This document shows positions 32,050 through 40,027 of a stretch of DNA of 43,695 bases, in pieces. This DNA comes from CAYPQL01 sp964412905 (GTDB taxonomy: Bacteria; Patescibacteriota; Minisyncoccia; JAHIHE01; JAGLIN01). A program made the translations under genes and the position numbers. Each line of letters starts with the position of its first letter. The first letter of the stretch is position 1. The notes below the pieces were generated by a model. The model saw only the letters and a program-made list of their open reading frames with translations. It did not search any database and was not told the DNA's origin. Location: assembly GCA_964412905.1 (NCBI GenBank), contig CAYPQL010000003.1, positions 1 to 43,695 of the forward strand, given 5' to 3'.

Positions 32050-32907
32050 ATGTCGTTTGACTTGCTTCCTCAAATTATTATAATCGTTTCCGCGGGAATT
32101 ATCGTTGTTATTTTAGGCAGAAATATTCCCAAGATAAAAGATATGGACAGCGAGAGCTTGTTTTTTAAAGAGAAAAAAGACGAACGAGAAAAAGAGAAAT
32201 TTTTTTATTTATACAGCAGGATAAAAGAAAGAATCAGCAGGGAGGAATATCAGAAAAAAATTGATTTGATGTGGGTTTGGCTGGAAAAAACCTTGCGCAA
32301 GATCAGAATCAGTTTTTTGAAAATTGACAACAGAATTGTTCTGCTTTTGAACAAGCTTAGAGAAAAGCAGACAGAACCGGAAGTTGAAAAAGACGGGCAA
32401 ATTGATAATGCGGAAAAAAAGATAGAGGAAAAAGAAAAAGACAAGTTTCTTCAAAAAGAAAGAAGTGTCGTAGAAAACGAATTGCAAGACAGCAAAGTCT
32501 CGGAAGACATAGCTGGCGGCAAAGCGGCGGAGATTGCCAGTGAAGACGGTCGGGAAGAAATAACCAGCAGTATTTCCGAAAAGGAAAACGCGAAAGGAAA
32601 AGAAAAAGAATATATAAAAATAATACTCAAAAACCCGATTGACATAAAAGCGTATTGGAATTTGGGAGTCGTGTATTCAAGGAGAAGAAATTACAAAGAC
32701 GCGATTTCGTGCTTTCGCCAAATTACCAAGATAGACCCGACTTATTTCAAAGCCAAGAAAAAGATTTCTGATTTGATGGAAAGGATGAAGAGAAAAGACA
32801 AAGATGAAGATAGGGATAGTGACAAGAATAAATTTGAGAGCGAAAATATTGATGCTCAAAAAAAAGAAGAAAATGACGCGCAACTTACGGATAATAACGA
32901 GAAGTAA
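32050..32907 (+). CDS. Membrane-anchored TPR protein
   Basis: A 285-residue protein. An N-terminal membrane helix (LPQIIIIVSAGIIVVILG, residues 6-23) is followed by ~170 highly charged residues, probably coiled-coil or disordered. Residues ~195-250 hold about one and a half TPR motifs (AYWNLGVVYSRRRNYKDAIS, CFRQITKIDPTYFKAKKKIS). The last ~35 residues are acidic and disordered. TPRs bind proteins; the partner is unknown. The gap before it has a GTCC-AAGA-GGAC-like hairpin near 31957. Confidence 0.7.
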   Translation: MSFDLLPQIIIIVSAGIIVVILGRNIPKIKDMDSESLFFKEKKDEREKEKFFYLYSRIKERISREEYQKKIDLMWVWLEKTLRKIRISFLKIDNRIVLLLNKLREKQTEPEVEKDGQIDNAEKKIEEKEKDKFLQKERSVVENELQDSKVSEDIAGGKAAEIASEDGREEITSSISEKENAKGKEKEYIKIILKNPIDIKAYWNLGVVYSRRRNYKDAISCFRQITKIDPTYFKAKKKISDLMERMKRKDKDEDRDSDKNKFESENIDAQKKEENDAQLTDNNEK

Positions 32908-32941
32908 AATTGTTATAATTTGTGAGTTATAAGTTAATCGC

Positions 32942-33016
32942 GCCGGCTTAGCTCAGTGGTAGAGCAACTGTTTTGTAAACAGTAGGTCGTTGGTTCAAAT
33001 CCGACAGCCGGCTCCA
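32942..33016 (+). tRNA. tRNA-Thr (UGU)
   Basis: Cloverleaf with acceptor GCCGGCT/AGCCGGC, D arm GCTC...GAGC, anticodon loop TTTGTAA giving anticodon TGT, and T arm with GGTTCAAATCC. The 3' CCA is encoded. Confidence 0.93.
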
Positions 33017-33023
33017 AAGTATG

Positions 33024-33132
33024 AAACATGAAACATGGAACATGAAACACAGTTCAACGATAGCAATCTGATTACATCAAATGCTTCATGTTATTTGTTT
33101 CATGTCCCATGTTTCATGTTGTATCGTTTCAT
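33024..33132. repeat. Inverted repeat between the two tRNA-Thr genes
   Basis: CATGAAACATGGAACATGAA (from ~33026) matches the reverse complement of GTTTCATGTCCCATGTTTCA (~33099-33120), differing at one position. The tRNA spacer can therefore form a long stem. It is made of repeated CATGAAA units. Confidence 0.7.
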
Positions 33133-33138
33133 GAGTCT

Positions 33139-33211
33139 GCCGTTGTAGCTCAGTTGGTAGAGCAACTCCATGGTAAGGAGTAGGTCCGCGGTTCAAATCC
33201 GCGCAACGGCT
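33139..33211 (+). tRNA. tRNA-Thr (GGU)
   Basis: Acceptor GCCGTTG/CAACGGC, D arm GCTC...GAGC, anticodon loop ATGGTAA giving anticodon GGT, and T arm GGTTCAAATCC. Unlike its neighbour, the 3' CCA is not encoded (CAA follows the discriminator). Confidence 0.93.
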
Positions 33212-33217
33212 CAAAAA

Positions 33218-33247
33218 AAACACCGCGACTGATTTCGCGGTATTTTT
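33218..33247. terminator. Bidirectional terminator between tRNA-Thr and dnaE
   Basis: ACCGCG (33222-33227) pairs with CGCGGT (33236-33241), flanked by an A-run on the left and TATTTTTA on the right. Confidence 0.85.
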
Positions 33248-36200
33248 ATATTTTCACATTTCCTTCTCCCGCCGCCTCCTTAATTTTCTCCATAACGTTC
33301 TTTCCGCCTTCAATATTTTTGCTTGTCTTAATCTTTTTATAACTCTCGCCGGAAGAGGGGATTTTGATATAAACTTGGCAATTTCCGATTGGGGCGGATT
33401 TAAGAATGTCGGAAAGTTTTTGGAGGATTTCTTTGGAGTTTTCTTTGGGAATGGTTATTTCCAAGGAGTTTTTATTTTCATCTTGATAAGAATCAGGCTG
33501 AGGAGGTTTGTTTGCCGCGGAATATTTTCCTCTTTCATCGCTTGCCAATCCCGCGCCGTCTTCCGGGAAATTATAATTTTGAAAAGAATTATTTTCTTGG
33601 TCAAAATAATTATTATTTCGGGTAATATCTTTTTCCTCAATTCCGTTTTCTTCGGAATATTTTTTTGCTTCGTCCAAATTTATTTTTCTGATTTCCTCGC
33701 CCAACAATTTGAAAACCCCGTCTTTGTCGCTTAATTTTCCTTTAATCCAAACGACATTTCCTTCCGCCCAGATTTCATGGTTTTCTTCCAGCAGTTTCGG
33801 AAAAACGAGAACTTCAATTTTTCCGGTCAAATCTTCCAAAATCGCGAAAATCATCGCCTTGCCGGATTTAGTGATGATCTTTTGGATTTTGGTGATAATG
33901 CCCCCGATTTTTATAATCTGGTTGACATCTTCGCCGGATAAGCCGTTGGCGCTTCTGTAATTATTTCTCAAATATGAAGAATATTCTTTCAAAGGATGGT
34001 CGGAAACATAAAGTCCGAGAAGCTCTTTTTCCCAAGCCATTTTTTCCGTTTTGCTGATCGGCGCCGTTTCGTCCAGCTGTAATTTATTAATGTCATTTTC
34101 GCCGGGCTCCATCACTCCGAACAAGCTGACTTGCCCGCTGTTTTTCGCTTTCTGCCGCTCTTTGGCAAAACTTAAAATTCGCTCCGCGTTAACAAGCAAT
34201 TTATTTCTTTCCTCATTCATACTGTCAAACGCGCCGGTCTTAATCAAGCTTTCCATTGATTTTTTGTTCAAATCCTTGGATTCAACTCGCAAAACAAAGT
34301 CTTCAATATTTTCGTATTTCCCGTTTTTCTTTCTTTCTTCCACGATCGTTTCCACGATATTTTCTCCGACATTTTTAATCGCGGCGAGCCCGAATCTGAT
34401 CTCTTCTTTTCCGCTTTCATTGATCACGCCGAAATTCACGAAGCTCTTATTCACATCCGGCGGCAGAACTTCAATCCCCATCTGCCGGCACTCGTCAACT
34501 TCAATGGCGATGCGGTCAATATTTTCTCTGTCAGAAGTAAGAAGCGATGCCATAAATTCCGCCGGATAATGGGCTTTCAAATATGCGGTCTGATAGCCGA
34601 TAAAAGCGTAGCAAACTGCGTGGCTTCGGTTAAACCCATACTCGGCGAACTTTTCCATATCCAAAAAAGTTTCCTCGGCCAATTTTTTGTCCAAGTCATT
34701 TTTCAAACATCCTTCAATAAACTCATTTTTCATTTTCGCCATCAGCTCGGCGATCTTTTTTCCCATCGCTTTCCGCAAAGTGTCCGCCTGTCCGCCCGTA
34801 AAATTCGCCATATCTTTGGAAAGTCTCATAACCTGCTCTTGATAAATAATCACGCCATAAGTATTTTCCAGCGCGTCTTTCATAATCGGGTGTTTGTAAG
34901 CCACTTTTTTCCGGCCGTGCTTTCGGTCTATAAACTCGTCAACCATTCCGGAGTTCAGCGGTCCCGGCCGATACATCGCCACCATAGCGACCACATCTTC
35001 AAAATCCGTCGGCTTTAACTTTTTCAAATATCTTTTCATTCCGCTTGATTCAAATTGGAACACGCCCGTCGTTTTTCCCTGCTGAAAAAGCTTCAAAGCT
35101 TTTTCGTCGTTGAGCGGAATTTTCGCCAAGTCAATTTTATTTCCTTTTGTTTTGGAAATTATTTTGAGCGCGTTTTCAATGATAGTCAGATTTTTAAGCC
35201 CCAAAAAGTCCATTTTCAAAAGCCCCAAATCTTCAATGTTGTGCATCTCATACTGCGTAACTATTCCGGTATTATTTTGTGGCGGGAACTGGCAGGGCGT
35301 GTAATTGGACAAAGCCTCCTTGCTAATCACGACTCCGCAGGCGTGAGTGGAACTGTGCCGGGCGACGCCTTCAAGTTTGAGGGCGTTGTCAATAAGATTT
35401 TTCGCCGTTGAATCGCCGTTGTATAAATTTTTAAATTCTTGGACATTGGAAAGGGCGTCGGGAAGGCTGGTGAACATAGGAATTGCTTTGGCGATTTTGT
35501 CGCAGAACGAATAGGGGACGGCGAGAGCTCTTCCCGTGTCTCTGATCGCCGCGCGCGCCGCCATCGTTCCAAAAGTGATAATTTGAGCCACATGATCTTT
35601 GCCGTATTTTTCGGAAACATATTTGATGACTTCATCTCTTCTGTCGTCCGCGAAATCCAAATCAATATCGGGCATGCTGATTCGGTCGGGGTTCAGAAAT
35701 CTTTCAAAAAGGAGATCGTATTTCAGCGGATCTATGTCCGTAATTCCGATTAAATATGAAACGATGGAGCCCGCCGCCGAACCTCTCCCCGGTCCGACGA
35801 CGATTCCTTTGCTTTTTGACCAGTTCACGAAATCTTGGACAATAAGGAAGTATGGCGCAAACCCCATATTTTTGATGGTGTCCAATTCGAATCTCAGCCT
35901 TTTTTCAATTTTCTCGTTTGTTTCCCCAAACCTGTTTTTAATTCCGCCCCGGCACAGTTTTTCAAGATATTCATCGGGCGAAAGATTGTTCGGAACTTTG
36001 AATTGAGGAAGCAGGATTTTTCCGAGATCCAATTCCACATTGCAATCCGCGACTATTTTCTGAGTGTTGTCTATGGCTTCCGGAATATGCTTAAAAGCTT
36101 CAAGCATATCTTCGGCGCTTCTCATTGAATAATCCTCGCCAATCATCGTCAGCCTGTTTTTTTCGTCAACGGTCCTGTTCATTTGGATGCACATCAGAAT

Positions 36201-36857
36201 ATCTTGCGCCTTGTCGTCTTCTTTTTTCAAATAATGAATGTCATTGGTGGCGATAAGAAGAGCGCCGGTTTTTTTGGATAACTCAATTAAGCCGCTATTG
36301 ATCGCTTTATGCTCTTTAATTGTCGGACGGTCTTGGATTTCCAGATAAAAGTTTTCTTTGCCGAAAATTTCCTGAAATTCCCTGACCAGTTTTTCCGCAT
36401 CCGCCAGTCCTTTGGAAACAATCGCCCGCGGAATTTCTCCCGCCATGCAAGCGGAAGAGCCGATCAATCCCTCCGAACATTCTTTCAGCAATTCTTTGTC
36501 TATTCTTGGCTTGTAATAAAATCCCTCCAGATGCGCCGAGGTCGTGAGCTTGATTAAATTTTTGTACCCGATTTCATTCTTGGCAAGCAGAATAAGATGG
36601 TTTCGCTTGTCGTCCGTTCCGGGATTTCTATCAAATCTTGAATTTACCGCCACATACGCTTCAACTCCCAAAATCGGCTTGATGTTTTTCTTCTTCGCTT
36701 TCTGATAAAACTCAACCGCGCCATACATAACGCCATGATCGGTAAGCGCTAAAGAATCCATTCCGAACTTCTCCGCGCGATCAAGCAAGTCGTCAACCTT
36801 CGCCAACCCGTCAAGAAGGCTATAGTGGCTGTGGGTGTGTAAGTGGGTGAATTTCAT
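33246..36857 (-). CDS. dnaE: DNA polymerase III subunit alpha
   Basis: Replicative polymerase. The N-terminal PHP domain starts FTHLHTHSHYSLLDGLAKVD (residues 3-22). The polymerase active-site Asp cluster is PDIDLDF (396-402), and GPGRGSAAGSIVSYLIG lies just before it. The region ~960-1060 contains an OB-fold (IIKIGGIITKIQKIITKSGK, MIFAILEDLTGKIEVLVFP). Length (1203 aa) is in the normal range. It is the DnaE1 type; no separate exonuclease is seen here. Co-directional with the upstream membrane-protein gene, 18 nt away. Confidence 0.97.
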   Translation of the reverse strand: MKFTHLHTHSHYSLLDGLAKVDDLLDRAEKFGMDSLALTDHGVMYGAVEFYQKAKKKNIKPILGVEAYVAVNSRFDRNPGTDDKRNHLILLAKNEIGYKNLIKLTTSAHLEGFYYKPRIDKELLKECSEGLIGSSACMAGEIPRAIVSKGLADAEKLVREFQEIFGKENFYLEIQDRPTIKEHKAINSGLIELSKKTGALLIATNDIHYLKKEDDKAQDILMCIQMNRTVDEKNRLTMIGEDYSMRSAEDMLEAFKHIPEAIDNTQKIVADCNVELDLGKILLPQFKVPNNLSPDEYLEKLCRGGIKNRFGETNEKIEKRLRFELDTIKNMGFAPYFLIVQDFVNWSKSKGIVVGPGRGSAAGSIVSYLIGITDIDPLKYDLLFERFLNPDRISMPDIDLDFADDRRDEVIKYVSEKYGKDHVAQIITFGTMAARAAIRDTGRALAVPYSFCDKIAKAIPMFTSLPDALSNVQEFKNLYNGDSTAKNLIDNALKLEGVARHSSTHACGVVISKEALSNYTPCQFPPQNNTGIVTQYEMHNIEDLGLLKMDFLGLKNLTIIENALKIISKTKGNKIDLAKIPLNDEKALKLFQQGKTTGVFQFESSGMKRYLKKLKPTDFEDVVAMVAMYRPGPLNSGMVDEFIDRKHGRKKVAYKHPIMKDALENTYGVIIYQEQVMRLSKDMANFTGGQADTLRKAMGKKIAELMAKMKNEFIEGCLKNDLDKKLAEETFLDMEKFAEYGFNRSHAVCYAFIGYQTAYLKAHYPAEFMASLLTSDRENIDRIAIEVDECRQMGIEVLPPDVNKSFVNFGVINESGKEEIRFGLAAIKNVGENIVETIVEERKKNGKYENIEDFVLRVESKDLNKKSMESLIKTGAFDSMNEERNKLLVNAERILSFAKERQKAKNSGQVSLFGVMEPGENDINKLQLDETAPISKTEKMAWEKELLGLYVSDHPLKEYSSYLRNNYRSANGLSGEDVNQIIKIGGIITKIQKIITKSGKAMIFAILEDLTGKIEVLVFPKLLEENHEIWAEGNVVWIKGKLSDKDGVFKLLGEEIRKINLDEAKKYSEENGIEEKDITRNNNYFDQENNSFQNYNFPEDGAGLASDERGKYSAANKPPQPDSYQDENKNSLEITIPKENSKEILQKLSDILKSAPIGNCQVYIKIPSSGESYKKIKTSKNIEGGKNVMEKIKEAAGEGNVKI

Positions 36858-36875
36858 ATTAATGATATTGGGATA

Positions 36876-37493
36876 TTATTTTTTTCTTTGCCAATAATAC
36901 AATATTCCTATTATCACAACAGCTACCGCCAAAACTTTCAATAATGTTCCGATAACCGTGTAAAAAAGAAATTGGCTGAAATCGGCAAGCGCGCGGGAGA
37001 TTGAATTGCCGGTGCTTGTTTCGGTGGAGATAAAAATAGCCAGAAAAAACAGAAAAAGAAAAATTATCAAGCCTTTTGTTCTTTGCAAAAATCGCCCGAA
37101 ATACCTTTGAAGAAACAAATTCACTTTTTCTTTGAGAGGAATATTTTTCGGTTCGGTTTCCGCGATATCCGAAATCGCTTTGTAATATCCGGCGATGATT
37201 TCCTTGGTGTCCTCCGAAGAAATATCAAAGCCCGGCTCGCTGATTATTTTTTCATGCATCGCGCGGGAATAATCCAGTTTTTGCGGATTGGACAGGAATA
37301 TCTTCGCGTTTTTTATCTTTTGCGGAATATCCTTGCCCGGAATTTTCCTGTCGTTCAGCGCCATTTGCAGGATTTTTTCGGTTTCAATAACCGCCATTTT
37401 ATACCCGGAATCCGCGCTTTCGCCCAAAGCATCGTCCACCATATCCCAGTATTTCTGATATTTTTCAATCGCATATTTTTGTTTATTCTCCAT
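36876..37493 (-). CDS. Hypothetical protein with C-terminal membrane helices
   Basis: A 205-residue protein, unassigned. The first ~135 residues are a soluble helical domain (DDALGESADSGYKMAVIETE, KILQMALNDRK), somewhat like HEPN/DUF4145 helical bundles but without an RxxxxH motif. Two membrane helices follow (LIIFLFLFFLAIFI and VIGTLLKVLAVAVVIIGILY). It precedes dnaE by 18 nt and probably shares its transcript. Confidence 0.65.
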   Translation of the reverse strand: MENKQKYAIEKYQKYWDMVDDALGESADSGYKMAVIETEKILQMALNDRKIPGKDIPQKIKNAKIFLSNPQKLDYSRAMHEKIISEPGFDISSEDTKEIIAGYYKAISDIAETEPKNIPLKEKVNLFLQRYFGRFLQRTKGLIIFLFLFFLAIFISTETSTGNSISRALADFSQFLFYTVIGTLLKVLAVAVVIIGILYYWQRKK

Positions 37494-37653
37494 AGTTTTG
37501 TTTTAATGCTTATTTAATTTCATTATATATTTATAAAGAGTAAAAAGCAAATTAAAATACCCCCCTGAATTCACATCCCCCTCGACAAACTTTTTCTTTG
37601 TGATAGACTGTTTTGTTGTATTGAGATACAATAAAAACAGGAGGAGGAGGGAG

Positions 37654-37740
37654 ATGGGCTTTATGCCCATTATGATAAAGGTTTGTTCTTTTAAATATTT
37701 CTTTCAAGGCGGGTTTTTTGAGGAGCATGAAATCAGTTGA
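37654..37740 (+). CDS. 28-codon ORF in leader R1
   Basis: ATG at 37654 follows AGGAGGAGGAGGGAG, the strongest ribosome site in the window. The peptide (start MGFMPIMIKVCSFKYFF, end GGFFEEHEIS) is aromatic-rich. The equivalent ORF in R2 has the same length and stop. It may be a leader peptide or a precursor peptide for the adjacent radical SAM enzyme. Of the differences from R2, only one is clearly synonymous, so codon evidence for coding is weak. Confidence 0.5.
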   Translation: MGFMPIMIKVCSFKYFFQGGFFEEHEIS

Positions 37741-37828
37741 AAGTTATAAAGTTTGTAAAGTTGAAAGCGTTTCCTTTTTGACTTTACGGACTTTATAAAC
37801 TGTCGCATGGTCAATAAAAAAACCGCCT

Positions 37829-37864
37829 ATGAGAGAAAAATATAATACAAAAGGAGGTGGTTGA
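37829..37864 (+). CDS. Possible 11-codon ORF at the end of leader R1
   Basis: ATG at 37829 encodes MREKYNTKGGG before TGA. Its counterpart in R2 begins MREKYN but then differs (VTEVTE). It overlaps the AAAGGAGGT sequence, so it may be chance. Confidence 0.25.
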   Translation: MREKYNTKGGG

Positions 37865-37902
37865 ATAGATTAGAGAAGAAAATTTAAGGAGCGTGAAAGA
37901 AA

Positions 37903-38717
37903 ATGACAGGAAATAATGTGAGAAATTATAGAAAAAATTGGTTTTCCGTACAGCTAAAGCCCGCAGGAAATACCTGCAATTTAAGATGCAATTATTGCTA
38001 CGCAAAATCTCATTTAGCAAGCGGAAAATTAATGTCTGAAGAAATATTAGAAGCTACGATAAGAAAAATCATTGAACAAGATTACGCATACCCGACATTT
38101 AGTTGGCACGGTGGAGAACCTACTCTTATAGGTTATGAATTATTCGAATATGCCATGCAGCTAATGAACAAATATAAGCGGCATGGGCAGACTGTATATA
38201 ATTTAATACAAACCAACGCTACAAAGATTAATCCGGAATTAGCAAAGCTTTTCAAGAGAAATAATTTCGGAATCAGTATTAGTCTTGATGGTCCTGAAAA
38301 CATGCATGGATTAAACAGAAAATTCATAAATGGCAAGAATTCATTTGTGGAAGTCCTGAAAGGAGTAAAAATTCTGAGAGAATACGAAATTGAACCCTCG
38401 GTTATTTGCACCGTGTCGAAAGGCAATCTGCCGCACGCTACGGAAACTTTTGATTTTCTGATATCGCAAGGTTTTAAAAAAATAAAATACAGTCCGGTTT
38501 TTGATTCTGTAAAGGATAATTTTAGCGTAACCAGCGAAGAATGGTTTGAATATTTAAAAAAATATTTTATCGCTGGTTTGAAATCGGTAATCCGGAAATT
38601 CAAGTTAGAGATTTGGATGAGGTTATTGTTTGGCTGTCAAATACTTCTCTAAACCTATGTTCTAGCAACAAAACTTGCTTAAACTGGATTTCAGTTAATC
38701 CAAAATCAAATTTATGA
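37903..38717 (+). pseudogene. Radical SAM enzyme (sulfatase-maturase-like), frameshifted and truncated
   Basis: The radical SAM core shows CNLRCNYCYA (C25, C29, C32), FSWHGGEPTLIG and SISLDGPENMHGLNRKF, as in anaerobic sulfatase maturases and other SPASM enzymes. The first frame diverges at ~38572. The next frame continues EIGNPEIQVRDLDEVIVWLS, then CSSNKTCLNWISVNPKSNL before a TGA at 38715-38717, which is where the SPASM Cys region would go on. So the gene has both a frameshift and a lost C-terminus. AAGGAG lies 13 nt before the ATG. The ATG of the next gene overlaps the end. Confidence 0.8.
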
Positions 38718-39592
38718 AATTCGAATTGGAAAAAATTAATACCGCCGATGGCTTAATTTTAAATGGAATATTTTTTAATCCAAAAAAACAAAGACGGAAA
38801 GCCGCTTTGTTTATTCATGGATTTCCGGGCAATTTTTATTCAAATTCCGAGATTATCAACAATCTTGCGGAAGAATTTAACAAGTCTGGCTTTGGTTTTT
38901 TGTCTCTTAATACCCGCGGTCACGACATTATTAATGTTTCTTTTAAAAAAAACGGAAGCGCCTTAATATCAGGATCGGCTTTTGAAAATTTTGATGATTG
39001 CCTTTTTGACATAGAGGCTGGAATAAAATTTTTAAACTCACAGGGATTTAATGAAATCTTTTTAATCGGAATCAGCGGTGGAGCCGATAAAACCGGTTTT
39101 TATCTTTCAAAAAAACCCAACAAATCAATTAAAGGATCGGTTTTTCTTTCGCCCGGAAGCAATATTTCAATAATCAGGAAAGAATTAAGAAGTAAATTTA
39201 ACCCGCTTTTAAAAAAAGCTTTTGAAATGGTTAAAAAAAATAGAGGAAACGAATTAATTTTAATGCCCGAATTGGAATTTCCAGTTTCGTGGCAAAGATT
39301 TATTAGCTTATACAGCGAAGAAAGCAATGAAAATGTGTTTCCAATCCATAATAATAAATCTGAATTTGAATCTTTATCTAAAATTAAAGCGCCCATACTA
39401 ACAATTATAGGAGATAAAGATAAATTTTTTGACAATCTTGATTTGGAAAAAATCGCGGAACTTTTAAAACAAAAGATAAAAAATTCGCCCGATTTTAAAT
39501 TCAAGGTAATTAAAAACGCAAATCATCGGTTTAAAGGAAAAGAAAAAGAGCTGTCAGTTTTGATTAAAAATTGGGTAAAGGATGTCGCGTAA
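38714..39592 (+). CDS. Alpha/beta hydrolase
   Basis: A 292-residue serine hydrolase-type protein. FIHGFPGNF (oxyanion region, ~33-41), SLNTRGHD, the nucleophile motif GISGGAD, the acid IIGDKDKFFD (~235-244) and the His in NANHRF (~272-277) make a complete catalytic triad. No signal peptide. Substrate unknown. Its start overlaps the broken radical SAM gene, so it has replaced that gene's 3' end. Confidence 0.85.
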   Translation: MKFELEKINTADGLILNGIFFNPKKQRRKAALFIHGFPGNFYSNSEIINNLAEEFNKSGFGFLSLNTRGHDIINVSFKKNGSALISGSAFENFDDCLFDIEAGIKFLNSQGFNEIFLIGISGGADKTGFYLSKKPNKSIKGSVFLSPGSNISIIRKELRSKFNPLLKKAFEMVKKNRGNELILMPELEFPVSWQRFISLYSEESNENVFPIHNNKSEFESLSKIKAPILTIIGDKDKFFDNLDLEKIAELLKQKIKNSPDFKFKVIKNANHRFKGKEKELSVLIKNWVKDVA

Positions 39593-39601
39593 ACACCCCC
39601 C

Positions 39602-39915
39602 CCGACAAACTTTTTCTTTGTGCTAGACTGTTTTGTTGTATTGAGATACAATAAAAACAGGAGGAGGAGGGAGATGGGCTTTATGCTCATTATAATAAAG
39701 GCTTGTTCTTTTAAATATTTCTTTCAAGGTGGGTTTTTTGAGGATCATAAAAACAGTTGAAAGTTAGAAAGTTTGTAAAGTTGAAAGCGTTTCTTTTTTG
39801 ACTTTAATGGACTTTATAAACTTTCGACTTTATGAACTGTCGCATGGTCAACAAAAAAACCGCCTATGAGAGAAAAATATAATGTAACGGAGGTGACTGA
39901 ATAGATTAGAGAAAG
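39602..39915 (+). promoter_or_regulatory. Long repeated leader, copy R2
   Basis: CCGACA (39602-39607), 16-nt spacer, extended -10 TGCTAGACT (39621-39629). It carries the same hairpins, ribosome site and 28-codon ORF as R1. In R2 the AAAGTTTGTAAAGT segment (~39768-39781) can pair with ACTTTATAAACTTT (~39811-39824), a different partner from R1 that keeps a long stem. The next ~110 nt (39916-40027) are AT-rich with no other feature seen. Confidence 0.8.
39674..39760 (+). CDS. 28-codon ORF in leader R2
   Basis: Behind the same AGGAGGAGGAGGGAG as R1. The peptide (start MGFMLIIIKACSFKYFF, end GGFFEDHKNS) differs from R1 at 6 positions and keeps the length and stop codon. Role as for the R1 ORF. 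Confidence 0.5.
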   Translation: MGFMLIIIKACSFKYFFQGGFFEDHKNS

Positions 39916-40027
39916 AAATATAAGGTTTGATATTTAAATTTTTGTGAAAAAGTTAAAATAATATCAGTTGAAAAATTAAGTTGGGTTGGACTATTATTAG
40001 AAAAAATTGATAAACTATATTAAAAAT

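Larger units (their letters stand above)
37582..37878 (+). promoter_or_regulatory. Long repeated leader, copy R1
   Basis: TCGACA (37582-37587), 16-nt spacer and extended -10 TGATAGACT (37601-37609), then a hairpin TTGTAT/ATACAA (37616-37621/37626-37631). A 28-codon ORF follows a very purine-rich ribosome site. Downstream, an 18-bp stem pairs 37744-37761 with 37781-37798 (a few G-U). ACCGCCT (37822-37828) can pair with AGGAGGT (37852-37858). Copy R2 at 39602-39915 is ~85-90% identical by eye; R3 begins at 43642. It precedes a radical SAM gene. Confidence 0.8.

Noticed and set aside
33375..36557. Many long open frames opposite dnaE
   Set aside because: They are antisense shadows of a clear dnaE gene; their sequences are low-quality (Phe/Ser/Arg-rich) with no family signals.
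37829..39904. MREKYN... short ORFs as RiPP precursors
   Set aside because: Only the first six residues are conserved between R1 and R2, and the ORF overlaps a ribosome-site-like sequence; evidence is too thin for a firm call.
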